This document shows, piece after piece, positions 24,001 to 32,900 of a DNA stretch of 64,000 nt. Where the stretch lies: the NCBI RefSeq assembly GCF_004027225.2, contig NC_044277.2, positions 138,317,057-138,381,056 of the forward strand, given 5' to 3'. How positions within the stretch are numbered: position 1 is the first letter of the stretch; each line of letters opens with the position of its first letter. Position numbers and translations under genes: made by a program. The DNA is from Strigops habroptila (lineage: Eukaryota; Chordata; Aves; Psittaciformes; Psittacidae). The notes under the pieces are model-generated. The model worked only from the letters and a program-made list of their open reading frames with translations, was not told where the DNA came from and did no database searches.

Positions 24001-26800
24001 CTTACAAACCTCAGGCATTCCCTGCCACTTCTTCAGCTGATTTGACCCAAACCTGAGAGAGTTTAGGCAGAAAACAACGTGCCTCCCTTTATATAGTCAG
24101 TTTTCTACCAATTGAGCTCACCGTTAGTGTGGCCTGATATGTATCTCTGTGTATCTCTGCTGACAAGGCAAGGAGCAGGAATGCACCGCTGTAAATAAGA
24201 GGAAGAAGAGCAGAAAACGCTTTCATCAGTAGCCAGTCATTAAATCAGGTGCTTGTATTAGCAACCACACCTCAGTGAGGGGCAGACAAAAGGAAACAAC
24301 CCCTTGTTTTCCTTGTATCAGCCATAAACCTGAGAGAAACCAGACATGAAATATTTCCTTACCTATTCCCACAGTTATTTGACTTACTTGAAATCACTGA
24401 ATAAGTTCCCAGCCCTGTGTTTCTTCTTTACTTGTGCCAGCAGAAATTTCCACGGAGCCAGGTTATTAACTATCCTCATAACTCTCCCCCAGCTATTAAG
24501 CCAGCCGTGAGTAATGTGTAAGAAAGAAACCAAACAGCACTCACTTTTCACTTAGGTTGTGCCAGAAAAAGATTGAGATCAGACAAATCTTTAAAAGAAA
24601 AGAAACACTTTAAAAGGAAAATGTCTTTACAGTCTAAAGTCTTATTCAACTCCATTTAAAACAATGAAATGTGAGCAATATGAACTAATTCATCTTAACT
24701 GGGGATAATTTCATTTAATTAGTTATGTTAATTCAATTACATAGGAAGCAAGATGCATTCTGATAGTGCTGGTATGCAGGATAGGACAAGAAATGCTCCA
24801 AGAACCCTGTCAGAAATGAAAGAATTCATATGATGAGAAACAGAAGACAAAGGAATTACCACCACAGACTTGATCTCTGGCCCAGTCTAATGTCTGTCGC
24901 AGATGACATAAGCACACAAAGCTTCAGAAGGTGAAAAAAACCCCAAAATAAATGAAAACAGAAAGGTATGTTGGAGGGTAAATCTACTGCCAGGAGGGTA
25001 AATATACTGCCAAACTATAATGTAATGGTTTGAAACTCCCCTAAACAAAAAGATGTCTTACAGTCGTTATAATCTTTATTAGCAATAACTACTGGATATG
25101 GATCATTTGTAAGCCGACTAGTTTCTTATTTTACCCTCGAATTCCTCTCTTAATCCCTCCAGTGCCTGAGTTCTACTACATAATTATACATAAAAGGTTA
25201 ACTGGCTTAAATGGATAAAGAAGCAGTAGATATGCTAGATCTTGGCTTTAATCAGACTTTTGATGCTGTTGCTAGACAGGAATGTATCTAATACCATAAG
25301 CTGGGAGTGAAGTCAGAGGAAAATTCACTCCATTATATTATCAGTATAATATTGTCAAAATAGAAATGCATTTCAAATACACTCAAAATGATGGCAAAAG
25401 AAGCATCAGAGATGATGAAAAGTTCCCAAAAGGCACTTTTCTTTCTTCTGATGAAACCAAAGGGAACCCCGGACCACTTCCCCTCTTGTTCCCAGACAGC
25501 ACAGCAGCCAGAACTGGTGACAGCTCATCTAGGAAATTCTGCTGATGAACCCATACAATGTTTGAAGACTACTTCTTACACGTTTTATCGGCTGAATCAA
25601 TATGGAAATCTGCATGTTTTCTGTAACTGGAAGCTTCCACATGTGTACATTTATTAAACATAATAAAGTCTGAGATAACTTCTTTGAAGGTTCTCTCAAG
25701 ATTACCTAGGGTCCAACAGAAGGTTCCTGTTTTCCTGACAAGTTGAAATACTCAAGCCACTGTCGGCTTGGGCTTTTTCTGTTTTGTTTTCCCTCTGCAC
25801 CACCCCAGTTCCCGTGGAGCCACAAATGGCCAGGCCCATTCCCAGATTCCTGGAGCCATACAATACGAGCCTCTAGACTATTTTCCAGACCATAACTTTT
25901 ATCTGCTTAAACAACTTTTAACCCGCCTAAATTCACCCTATTAACCTGCAGCTCACAGGTGTAGGGGAGAGAAAAAGGGGGATTTCTGAGGTCTGTGGCA
26001 ACTCAGGAATAACACGTAGCTCTGTGAAATTCATCCTCTCTGCCCTTGCCACCAGGCAGACCTTTCTAGGGAATTGTACCACTACGGCTTAGAGCCTGGG
26101 GGAATCACGAGAGTGTTTAATACTGTCTGAAGGCTCAGAGGTGGTAAAAGTGCAGGGCTGGAGAAGACGTCACTAGGTGTGGGGGAAAGATGGGGACAAA
26201 GCAATCCTTATTTTAGAGGCAGTACTAGTTAGCTGGGTGGGATCCGGGCTGAGATGCGCCCCGGGTTGGCAGGGGGCACTCTGCACTAACGGGACGTCAT
26301 TTAGAAGCATAGAGATCCCCTGGAGTTACCACATCTTACCCGTGGCTAAGCAGGCCTGCCTCAGCACTTTCGTTCCGTGAAGTGTTTCATACCAGCGTGC
26401 ACGTTTACGTCCATTCCTAAACGCTAACGTTATGACTTCCTTAACACCAACTTCAAAACCTTACCACAGCTGGAGCATGCAACTGTCCGGTACCTCCGTG
26501 ACAAAGCAGCGGCACGATGAGAAGACGGCAGCCTAACCTTGCCGCCTCCTCCGCCCTCCGGCGGTGGGTCTCCCTGCCGCGGGGCAGCGGGGCGCTGCGA
26601 GCCCCTCGCAGAGCCCGGCCCCGGCCTCTCTCCCGGTCGCTCTCACTCGGCTCGCCCCGCTCCGCGCCTGGCCACGGCAAAGCTCCGACCGCCGGCAGCC
26701 GAACCCCGCCCGCCGGGCCAATCGCAGCCCGTCTTCTTCGAAGACATGGCCTCGCCGGCCAATCGCAAGCCGCCGTGTTCTGCAGCGACGCCGTATCCTA
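1..26800 (-). CDS. NEK10: NEK10 gene, partial (18 coding exons, 5' half)
   Basis: NIMA-related Ser/Thr kinase 10, an atypical NEK with its catalytic domain in mid-protein after armadillo-like repeats. In human it acts in motile cilia and in DNA-damage checkpoint signalling (established knowledge). Eighteen coding exons, 1746 nt, give 582 residues that align with remembered human NEK10 from MPDQDKK to the kinase N-lobe. All phases close and all introns are GT-AG. The glycine loop GRGAFGSV and catalytic AMK are intact. The remaining kinase exons (HRD, DFG), coiled coil and C-terminus lie beyond position 1. Probably driven from the CpG promoter at 26480-26880. Confidence 0.96.
502..1040 (-). mobile_element. 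CR1 LINE, 3' part (reverse transcriptase end and 3' UTR)
   Basis: Reads on the minus strand as the C-terminal end of CR1 ORF2 ([44 protein letters not shown]), then the 3' UTR ending in CR1-like GATGATCTTAAAAGGTC and TTCCAACC. It lies 70 bp after the last NEK10 exon in the window and in the same orientation. Several stop and frame defects show that it is inactive. The family is recognised from its conserved ending; the subfamily is not determined. Confidence 0.9.
1111..1248 (-). CDS. NEK10: NEK10 coding exon 18 (catalytic lysine)
   Basis: A 138-nt exon, 46 codons, phase 0 to 0, encoding [40 protein letters not shown] and TIVKEQ. AMK holds the ATP-anchoring Lys and the SEL segment the helix-C Glu that pairs with it. 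Acceptor TTCACAG, donor CAG|GTATGT. Reading past the donor stays open for 161 codons, through intron and into a CR1 reverse transcriptase fragment. Confidence 0.97.
1723..2324. mobile_element. Solo LTR, ERVL-like, 602 bp
   Basis: Begins TG and ends CA and is flanked by near-identical 5-bp duplications (ATGGT before, ACGGT after; the one difference is C/T at a CpG). A 5-bp duplication fits ERVL-type endogenous retroviruses. The text matches a common avian LTR (for example GCTGTGGTATGGAATACCCC and GTTTGGGTCAGGTGTCC). No internal retroviral genes adjoin it, so it is a solo LTR. It sits in the NEK10 intron between exons 17 and 18. Confidence 0.8.
2409..2537 (-). CDS. NEK10: NEK10 coding exon 17 (kinase glycine loop)
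   Basis: A 129-nt exon, 43 codons, phase 0 to 0, encoding [20 protein letters not shown], then the kinase start [27 protein letters not shown] is the ATP-binding glycine loop, fitting GxGxxGxV; human has GSGAFGCV. Acceptor AACCAG, donor AAG|GTAAAT. An LTR lies 84 bp downstream. Confidence 0.97.
2649..2751 (-). CDS. NEK10: NEK10 coding exon 16
   Basis: A 103-nt exon encoding [20 protein letters not shown] and [14 protein letters not shown]; human [20 protein letters not shown] then [14 protein letters not shown]. Conserved helical linker that precedes the kinase. Acceptor TTTGTAG, donor AAG|GTAAGT. Confidence 0.96.
2975..3040 (+). mobile_element. CR1 3' tail fragment
   Basis: A short piece reading GGAAGGTGTCTCTGCCCTTC, CAACCCAAAACATT and TGTGATTCTATGATT, the usual end of CR1 3' UTR with its terminal ATTCTATG repeats. 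It lies in the NEK10 intron between exons 15 and 16. Confidence 0.75.
3508..3572 (-). CDS. NEK10: NEK10 coding exon 15
   Basis: A 65-nt exon encoding [20 protein letters not shown] and K, then AG of a split Arg; human [20 protein letters not shown]. It closes the armadillo region. Acceptor CTGTAG, donor AAG|GTATGT. Confidence 0.95.
3573..6467 (-). other. NEK10: NEK10 2.9-kb intron between exons 14 and 15
   Basis: AT-rich intron with no exon, recognisable repeat or RNA gene seen. Short frames only, none over 90 codons. Confidence 0.5.
6468..6545 (-). CDS. NEK10: NEK10 coding exon 14
   Basis: A 78-nt exon, 26 codons, phase 0 to 0, encoding [20 protein letters not shown] and NANLLQ; human [20 protein letters not shown] then KSNLLQ. 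Last armadillo repeat. Acceptor TTTACAG, donor CAG|GTAGCT. Confidence 0.95.
8667..8728 (-). CDS. NEK10: NEK10 coding exon 13
   Basis: A 62-nt exon encoding [20 protein letters not shown] after a split Ala; human CCAALTELVLNDTNAHQVVQ. Armadillo helix. Acceptor TATTCTAG, donor CAG|GTAGGA. An LTR copy begins about 60 bp upstream of its acceptor (8787). Confidence 0.95.
8787..9186. mobile_element. Solo LTR, ERVL-like, about 400 bp, inverted relative to 1723-2324
   Basis: Positions 8850-9186 are the reverse complement of much of the LTR at 1723-2324 (shared GGGGTATTCCATACCACAGC and GGACACCTGACCCAAACTAG), with a central deletion. The left end, TGTGGTGGGCTAAC, belongs to a different LTR variant. 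Flanks GATAG and CATAG look like a 5-bp duplication with one change. It lies in the NEK10 intron between exons 12 and 13. No retroviral genes are present. Confidence 0.75.
9525..9664 (-). CDS. NEK10: NEK10 coding exon 12
   Basis: A 140-nt exon encoding [40 protein letters not shown] and TFSLQ, then G of a split Ala. Human has [20 protein letters not shown]. It is a Ser-rich loop between armadillo repeats and a candidate phosphorylation region. Acceptor TTTTCAG, donor CAG|GTAGGT. Confidence 0.94.
10163..10387 (-). CDS. NEK10: NEK10 coding exon 11 (largest armadillo exon)
   Basis: A 225-nt exon encoding [60 protein letters not shown] and [14 protein letters not shown]. Nearly identical to human, the best-conserved part of the window's NEK10. 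It spans roughly two armadillo repeats. The acceptor follows a pure T tract; donor GGG|GTAGGT splits a Gly. Confidence 0.97.
11778..11864 (-). CDS. NEK10: NEK10 coding exon 10
   Basis: An 87-nt exon encoding [20 protein letters not shown] and REYDLLSK, then AG of a split Arg; human [20 protein letters not shown] then HEYDLLSKR. Armadillo repeat. Acceptor TTTGTAG, donor AAG|GTGAGA. Confidence 0.95.
13041..13120 (-). CDS. NEK10: NEK10 coding exon 9
   Basis: An 80-nt exon encoding [20 protein letters not shown] and LTSLAE plus AG of a split Ser; human TLVNLLGARDTNVLLGSLLA then LASLAES. A clear armadillo repeat. Acceptor TTCCAG, donor AAG|GTAGGT. Confidence 0.96.
14144..14211 (-). CDS. NEK10: NEK10 coding exon 8
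   Basis: A 68-nt exon that completes a split Tyr and encodes [20 protein letters not shown] and HK; human [20 protein letters not shown]. Armadillo-like helix pair. Acceptor CCATAG, donor AAA|GTAAGT. Confidence 0.95.
14551..14629 (-). CDS. NEK10: NEK10 coding exon 7
   Basis: A 79-nt exon encoding [20 protein letters not shown] and KLVNMT; human YMEIVANEYLGYGEEQHTVD then KLVNMT. The acceptor TTGTAG is preceded by a run of 16 C in the pre-mRNA (16 G on the plus strand, 14636-14651), so its pyrimidine tract is almost all C. Donor CAT|GTAAGT. Confidence 0.95.
14636..14651. repeat. G16 homopolymer (C16 in NEK10 pre-mRNA)
   Basis: Sixteen consecutive G on the plus strand, ending 6 nt before the exon 7 acceptor. 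In the transcript it is the pyrimidine tract of that acceptor. Length is probably variable between individuals. Confidence 0.9.
16628..16669 (-). CDS. NEK10: NEK10 coding exon 6 (42-nt small exon)
   Basis: A 42-nt exon, 14 codons, phase 0 to 0, encoding [14 protein letters not shown] (human EILHSLGGIENLAQ). G(A/G)IENLAQ is a typical armadillo helix motif. Acceptor TCTATCAG, donor CAG|GTAGAG. Small size makes it easy to miss and easy to skip without frameshift. Confidence 0.95.
17441..17525 (-). CDS. NEK10: NEK10 coding exon 5
   Basis: An 85-nt exon encoding [20 protein letters not shown] and LIRDPCYQ; human EWVNRAPSIHFLRVLICLRL then LMRDPCYQ. Start of the helical region that leads into the armadillo-like repeats. 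Acceptor TTTTACAG, donor CAG|GTCAGT. Confidence 0.95.
20330..20428 (-). CDS. NEK10: NEK10 coding exon 4
   Basis: A 99-nt exon encoding [20 protein letters not shown] and [12 protein letters not shown], ending in AG of a split Arg. Human has [20 protein letters not shown] then IFTALVKNRLIS. The donor CAG|GTAAGT is the centre of an 18-bp perfect palindrome (20324-20341). Acceptor CCTCATTAG. Confidence 0.95.
20938..21068 (-). CDS. NEK10: NEK10 coding exon 3
   Basis: A 131-nt exon encoding [40 protein letters not shown] and ENF, then AG of a split Ser. It aligns to human LPAINFDSAQNSMTKS...[16 protein letters not shown]. It is the least conserved exon in the window, so likely disordered. Acceptor CTTCCTTAG, donor TAG|GTAAAA. 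A G-rich tract lies 135-185 nt upstream of the acceptor in the pre-mRNA. Confidence 0.88.
21203..21252. repeat. C-rich tract, G-quadruplex candidate in NEK10 pre-mRNA
   Basis: Plus strand is a run of CCA, CCCCA and a final C run; the transcript therefore reads as many G runs of 2-13 separated by single T. It meets the usual G3+N1-7 quadruplex pattern, 135-185 nt upstream of the exon 3 acceptor. Confidence 0.75.
22263..22323 (-). CDS. NEK10: NEK10 coding exon 2
   Basis: A 61-nt exon encoding [20 protein letters not shown] after completing a split Arg. Human has [20 protein letters not shown]. Acceptor ATCCTAG, donor CAG|GTATTT. N-terminal region, no known domain. Confidence 0.93.
22649..22763 (-). 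CDS. NEK10: NEK10 coding exon 1 (start codon)
   Basis: ATG at 22722-22720 begins [20 protein letters not shown] and GISM, matching human MPDQDKKVKTTEKSTDKQQE. The start is fixed by homology, by A at -3, and by three in-frame stops (TAA TAG TGA) ending 6 nt upstream. The 74-nt coding part is 22649-22722. The 5' edge is a guess at the acceptor TTTTCTTAAG (22763); an alternative AG lies at 22750-22749. Donor GAG|GTATAG. Confidence 0.9.
22764..26464 (-). other. NEK10: NEK10 first intron (no coding exon seen)
   Basis: About 3.7 kb between the putative first exon and the start-codon exon. I see no homologous exon and no recognisable repeat. A frame at 23641-24018 (125 codons, minus) matches nothing I know. 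The stretch at 25750-26150 is more GC-rich than its surroundings and could hold regulatory sequence, but no motif stands out. Confidence 0.5.
26465..26800 (-). other. NEK10: Putative untranslated first exon of NEK10
   Basis: Within and just after the CpG-rich promoter. A good donor is present on the minus strand at 26464-26463 (CTGTG|GTAAGG), which could splice to the acceptor near 22763. The start is unknown. Several short frames open here, but the three in-frame stops directly before the NEK10 start codon rule out a fused longer N-terminus. Inferred from position and donor only. Confidence 0.4.
26718..26763 (+). promoter_or_regulatory. Paired CCAAT boxes (NF-Y type)
   Basis: CCAAT at 26718-26722 and 26759-26763, both within GGCCAATCGCA, spaced 41 bp (about four helical turns). 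On the NEK10 sense strand they read as ATTGG. Repeated NF-Y sites at such spacing are common in CpG promoters. A TTCGAA-centred palindrome lies between them. Confidence 0.5.
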
Positions 26801-26815
26801 GCGACAGCGGCGGCT

Positions 26816-26829
26816 GTTGCCATAGGAAC
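26816..26829 (-). promoter_or_regulatory. RFX X-box motif
   Basis: The plus strand reads GTTGCCATAGGAAC, which fits the X-box consensus GTNRCC-AT-RGYAAC at all positions but one (G for Y in the second half site). RFX factors bind this motif in promoters of ciliary genes. Its place upstream of NEK10, a kinase of motile cilia, agrees. It lies 53 bp from the nearer CCAAT box. Confidence 0.65.
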
Positions 26830-26911
26830 GAACCAAGGGCCGCCTCCCGTAGCGTCCACCACAGCACCCACGGGCCCCTGCCTGCCCACAACAAACCCAG
26901 GCACAGCCTCA

Positions 26912-29900
26912 ACAGAGTTCAGTAGATTGTTTATTGCTTTTACCGACTTTCTGAAACGTTACAAAAGATAATTTTATTCTAGCAGTAATTAAAACAACAA
27001 AGGCTGGATCTTTCACATTAAAGACAAGTTGCGTTTTTCCTGTATAAACTTAATGTTGACTCTGCATTTGGAGCGATGTTTTCATTTGCTTTGGGTTTTG
27101 TTATGAAGTAAGAAAACACCATTGTAATAAGAAAAGCAGTCATAAAAACTTCGAACCGTACAGTATGTAATCACATTTCAAATAATCAGTATTAAAATCA
27201 AACGTGTAGTTCAGCTACAGAAGCTGAACCCTGGAAGACACCTTTGCTCAGGAGAATCAGCAACAGTAGAAAGAAAAATATTATAAATGATGTGTCTTGC
27301 CAATAAAGTCATTTAGAAAAGTATCGATTTTCAAACTCATTATTCCAAATAAACATCAACAGTTACTAAATTCAATATGAAAGTGTCTTTAGATTAACTT
27401 CAATGCCAACTACAAAGTCCTACAGTTTTCACTAAATGATACAAAATAAAATCAACTTAAAATCATTAAGCAATTTGCTTTATTTATAGCACTACTTTTT
27501 ATGCTGACTCAAAGCCGTGTGCCTCTAGTCTTAAAATCTGCTGCAAAATAAATTACTGTTGGTATAAACAAAGTTATTTCACACATTGGTACTGTACTTG
27601 ATAATTAATTTGACCTAGATGAGTAATTAAAACATTACTAATCATATAAAGCAAAAAGAAAACTAAGATCATGGTGCCGCTCATCTAACTGACTACATTT
27701 GTGAACTGAAGATCACGAACCGTTCCATCTCGCGATGCACAGAACGTATGTACAAGAGAACCCTTCTGAATGGTGCAGGCTCCGCGACACGACACCTGTT
27801 TGTTACAGACCTGTTTTACAGCCTTTCGAACCTGCCTTTGCAAAGGGCACAGATTAGGAAGTGATCAAGTAAAGAGGGAGATGCAGGTGAAGCAAACAAC
27901 AACTTACAGGAGAACTTCCATTAAGTGTAGCAAAAAATAGCCAAGACAAAGAAAAAACCCCAGCGGGGCGCCAAACTCTACCCTAATAGATTTTCTGATT
28001 GACAAACTTGGCAATTTGGAACATTTCGCTGAACAATCTTATACAATATTATGTTGTAGCTGCAAACTTAATCTAGGAAGAAAGTGTAATTAACTTGGGC
28101 ATATGTAAACAGAATGAAAGGTGTGTCATTGTAATACGTATGAAAATACTACAAATGAGTTCTGTAGAATATAATTTAAACACAAGACTGCACTTTAAGT
28201 GAAATATTTTAGACGATAATTTAAATGGAGTGGTCAGAGTTAAGACCTACACTTTATGTAAACATTCATATTTATAAATAAATTAGAAAAAAGGAAAAGA
28301 AAAAAACAAAGGAGAGAGAAAGAGAGGGACTTCCTGAGGTGGCTCTGCAGCCAGACACACAGTAGCACTAAGCTCCATTCTGGGAAACCAAGGCATCTAA
28401 AGAAAGTGCAGGGCTGTTTATTTTCCTCTTAACAGTTGGAGTGGAAATATATTGGCATAGTTTATACAGGGCTTAACCCCTATAAAAGAAAAATCAGTGC
28501 ACAGCAATTATCACTGCTCTTTTGCATCCGTTAAGGCAAAACAAACATCTACTTACGGTAAACTACATCCTTAGCTGTTTAATACTACGTGTGATTTTAA
28601 AGCAGAGAAGGTGTAAAATGAGCAGCGAATCAATTAATCATAAATTATCAGTGGGGTTTTACACGCTTCATACCAGATCTTCTATTCATACAGGGGGAAA
28701 AGTGCAACTGTAACAAGCTACTGACCAAGAACAGCGGAACTAAAGGTCACTGTAAACTGCTTTGCAAGCCATGGTATTTCTGGCACTGATAAAAAAATAT
28801 CCAGACAATTAAAATTAAATAAATACTGTGATTAGACTTGGAGGCTTTGGTTTTTTTTTCCATTCAGCGTCCCTAGAAAAATATCTACTTCCTGTAATAT
28901 CGACCAACACTTAACCCTTCTGAAGTAGAAGCCAGATACAACGTGTGCAGCACCAGGGAACCCTGATTCCAGGCATTAAAGAGTTAAAAATTGAAGAGGC
29001 TTACAGTCATTCTTTGGGTCTTTGGAAACTGTTACAGGACTGTGTACATTAAGTGTAAAACATAACTGGGAGTAGTAGAACAAAAGTAACGTGTTGTGGA
29101 TAACACTACGTAAACTGCCCAAAGTATCTTCCCTCTTTGATAGCGAGAGCTACTCAGTAGTCAACCACTAACCTGCAGACGCGGTTTGTTTGTTTTGCTG
29201 GGTTTTTGTTTTGTTTGGGTTCTGTTTCGTTTTTTTGGGGGGGGTATTTGTTTGTTTGTTTGAGTTTTGTTTGGGTTTGGGTTTTGTTTGGTTTCGGTTT
29301 GTTTTTAAATAATGCAGAAAGTTTTGGGAGACCATCTGCTTAGTTTCACTGTCTCTCAGTTTGAGTAGAGGGAAAACATGGGTATTTTCTGAAAGCGCAC
29401 ATACTCAAGCTAAGGCACAAGCTATGCGATCATCTAAGAATGAAGGAACATCTATACAGGTCCTTACACAGGACTGGTCAAATTGGTAATGCAGACCTCA
29501 CTTGCTTCGCCACTGACCTGAACCTTTGTTATGACAGTCTGGATACAGTTACTCATATTGCTGGACACTACGATTTACTTTCTTTAAACTGTCCTCTCAG
29601 AATTCAACCAAATTAAAAAAGGAAAAATAAAAAAGAAAAACATTAATTACATTGAAAGGGAACGGTATCAATCCATGTTACTTACATGCTATTTTTAAAT
29701 GTTTCTATTTATTCTCACCGATTGTTTTATTTTTGTAATAGCCAATTATCTTCCACCTAAAGTGGTATTTTCAGATGAACTCTGCCCTCCTCTGGAATCA
29801 GCTCCTTTTCCAGTTGTTGAGAATTTTATCATGTGGCCCATGGTAAAACTCCCAACTCTGCCAAAAGCAGAATTAAGCAAACAGTATCTTCATTTTAAAT

Positions 29901-32900
29901 GAGCACAGATTCTAATTAAAGCCACTGTAATACATCCAGAAAGGGCTAGTGGCAATTCAGAATGTAAAAGAAATAATTTCAAAAATTAAAGCAAAAAACC
30001 TAAAGTGTAAGGCAAGAAAACATTAATAATGGAAACTGCACAGGTAATCGATCAAGATCTTTGTTTATACATAAAATTCTCATTATTTCAAATCTTATAA
30101 TGCTGAACACTAGAAATTGAAAATGCAAGTACAACTGCATCTTTATCAGTGAGCCCTCAAAAATCCCATTTATTTTAATAAATGAATATTTACTTTTCCA
30201 TCTTACATGATAAAAATTTATACTAATTAAAATAAATAAAATGCTTAAAAAATAAGCTGGTGTGCTATCATATATGCCCTTTACAATGGAGAGGATCAGA
30301 ACTGTACACACAAATACCACAAGCAATTTCTAATCCATAAAATAATACTGATCATAAACTTATTACAGAATTAAACTACAGGTAATTTAATAAAATACAC
30401 AGTAAATTTAAAAATCAAGAAATCTATTTGCTAAGGACAGGAAGTACTCTAAATTTTCAGTCTTAGAGCTGAGTAAATCAAACTCTGAAAGTTGATGGAA
30501 AAATAAGTACCAACAGGAACAAAAGACTCAAAGAGAACTAGTGTGGTAAGTCTGTGTAACTTCCTAGAGACCGAATTGCTGTCTGTATTGTGTAAACATG
30601 GAGTGTCCAGAATGATAAATACTGACTTGGGACTGTAACTACAGTTACTGCACTCATACTGCTGCTAGATAATAATGAAAAACCAAGAGTGAATTTAACA
30701 GGGAAAAAAAAGGTAGCAGAAGAGGGTATTTTTATATGTATCTTAAGGCTTAACTAACCTGACTTAGGGCTCTAGGCCACTTCTGTAAAATAGGAGAGAC
30801 AGAATCCAGAAAACACTAGCATGTAGTGGAGACATAAAACACAGTAGTTCTTGTCAACAGCACATTAATATTTGTTCTATGAAATCACAAAAAAAGTATA
30901 CCCTGCAAAAAAAGCAGTAACTGCCTGCATGGAGAACAAACTTCTGTAGCACACATTATAAACAGAGGTATTGCAAAATTTTAAGCAAAGTGGACCAGTA
31001 ATCATCAGCAAAAGCTGATTTAACTTTTATGCACATGTTGATTATTGAAAATAATACGCATTCATTACAATCTTCCTATTTAAAAATGAAAATAAAATTT
31101 CCAATAAAATAAATAGCTGAAGTGTGATTACCACTCATTTGTAGGAAAATCTTCTCATTATGCAAGCATATCTACAGTGCCCTAAACAATGGCAGAATTA
31201 AATATATGACGCTCCTTAAACTGGAAATCACACTTCCATGGTATAATATCCTACAGCGATATATATACACACACAAATACACGCAATTCCCCTTGGTTCA
31301 GTTCTATAAAGACGTTTCGGCATCCACGTATTTCACAACAGGTGAATCTTCCACATTTATTTTCACACACTCTGTTTTTTCAGGGCTGTTGGAAAGCAAA
31401 GAGGAAAAGGTAAGGTTTGGTTCACTTTAGTAAAGGTTAACTTTCAACCATTTTATACTTAACAATGAACACTGAAAGTATTTATGTAAGGATACTTTTA
31501 TGATGATGTATTTCTATTGCATTCTAGTAATTGTTAAATACTATTCACAGAACAGTACAAGCTTAAGAGAGAAAACACCAGTATCTCATCAATAGCATTT
31601 CCAGTCCCACCACTTTTACTGATTCTATTGATTTGAAACTGTTCTGCAAAACATCTTAAAAAAAAAAAACAAACCACCACAAAAAAACACCACCAAACCA
31701 AACCATCTAGTTAAAAATACTCAAAAATACATAAGAAGCATTCTTATTAATACTGCTCAATTACTGGGCAGAGAAACAATTCTATCCACAATACAAGACT
31801 GGGAGAACATGACAGTCTTTTCAAAATGGGAAACCACACTTGCAGTAACAGTCAGAAATCTGCCTAAGTGTCCGTTCAATGGGAAGACTCTGAAGACAAT
31901 GGGCTGGCTGACACCTGAACAACTGACCCTCTTTAGGGGCACAGTCACTGAGCAGTGGCTTATCCAAGGACAGAACGGAACGTCCTGAGGTAGTTAGAGG
32001 ACAGTAGAAGAGAAACTGGAACAGCATAAGAGGATTCTCTAGACATGAATTTTAGAAGAGATGACACATGCATGGACTTGCTCTTTAAGGAAAAAAAAAA
32101 AGGTATTAGAAATTTATGCAAAGAGAAAAAATCTGTGATTCCTCAGAAAATGTACCTTAATAAAATACTTGAGAAAAATTCCTTAGTAAGTGTACCTGGA
32201 CACCACAGAGGCTGTAAAGTATAAGAGATAGTGGAGGGAGTAAGAAAAAGCAAACTGGATCAGTCTGAGAAAGACAAAACCATCTAAAATATATATTTTA
32301 TTTCTTTTTTAAAGGTAAGATTTTTAAGAAATAACACCAACCCATGCAATGGGTTGTCTGAATTCCAAAAGATGCCATTTGCTTCAAACTACATCCTATT
32401 TGAAACCTACACATCTGAAAACAGCAGTACCTACAGAACCATTTTTACCACAGCACTAAGCATCTGTCCATACTACCAGATGAAGACTGTTACTCAAATT
32501 AACCTTAAAAGAACTGAGATGAAAAAATTACTGGGAATTACTTTAGACTGAGCAGTGGCAACTACCCTAAATTTCTCCAGCACCCACTATACAAGAAAGG
32601 GCTGCAAATACCTCAAAACAAAAACCAACTGAGTGAAGGCTCAGGGAAGTCCTGATGCCTTAACATTTTCCAGATTCATGCAGTATCAGACTGCCTCTTG
32701 AAAGAGCTGGTTTCTAGCACCAGTGGTTTTTATTCTCTATTTGTAGTTTTAGCAAGTTCCCTCCCAAGATGCACTTTTTACCACAACTAATCTAAAGGTG
32801 AGCATGTTATGGAATCAAAGGGATATGTCCTATAGCAAAATAAAAATAAAAAAATAAAAAAATAAAAAAAAAAAAAAGATGGAATACTGAGTATTACCTA

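Larger units (their letters stand above)
26480..26880 (-). promoter_or_regulatory. NEK10: CpG-rich promoter of NEK10
   Basis: The only strongly GC- and CpG-rich stretch in an otherwise AT-rich window. It sits just upstream of NEK10 and just after the SLC4A7 3' end. It holds an RFX X-box (26816-26829), two CCAAT boxes 41 bp apart in the same GGCCAATCGCA context (26718-26722, 26759-26763) and GC-rich stretches, with no TATA box seen. This is a typical TATA-less vertebrate promoter. Direction is inferred from the downstream gene; bidirectional activity is possible. Confidence 0.8.
26912..31303 (-). other. SLC4A7: SLC4A7 3' UTR
   Basis: About 4.4 kb of AT-rich sequence with no long or recognisable coding frame, from the stop codon to the last canonical poly(A) signal. 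Further AATAAA hexamers on the minus strand at 26973-26978 and 27479-27484, and others inside, could give shorter 3' ends. A TTTG-rich low-complexity tract lies at 29183-29308 (CAAA-rich in the mRNA). The length is comparable to the long mammalian SLC4A7 3' UTR. The exact cleavage site is inferred. Confidence 0.8.

Noticed and set aside
23641..24018. 125-codon minus-strand frame in the NEK10 first intron
   Set aside because: No family resemblance, no fitting splice sites, and no counterpart in human NEK10.
26453..26971. Several overlapping open frames of 75-135 codons on both strands in the CpG-rich region
   Set aside because: GC-rich sequence lacks stop codons by chance; composition is Arg/Pro/Ala-biased, no frame resembles a known protein, and promoter features explain the region better.
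29183..29308. GGGTTT units resembling telomere-like repeat
   Set aside because: Units are irregular mixtures of TTTG and GGTTT, not tandem TTAGGG, so simple low-complexity sequence.
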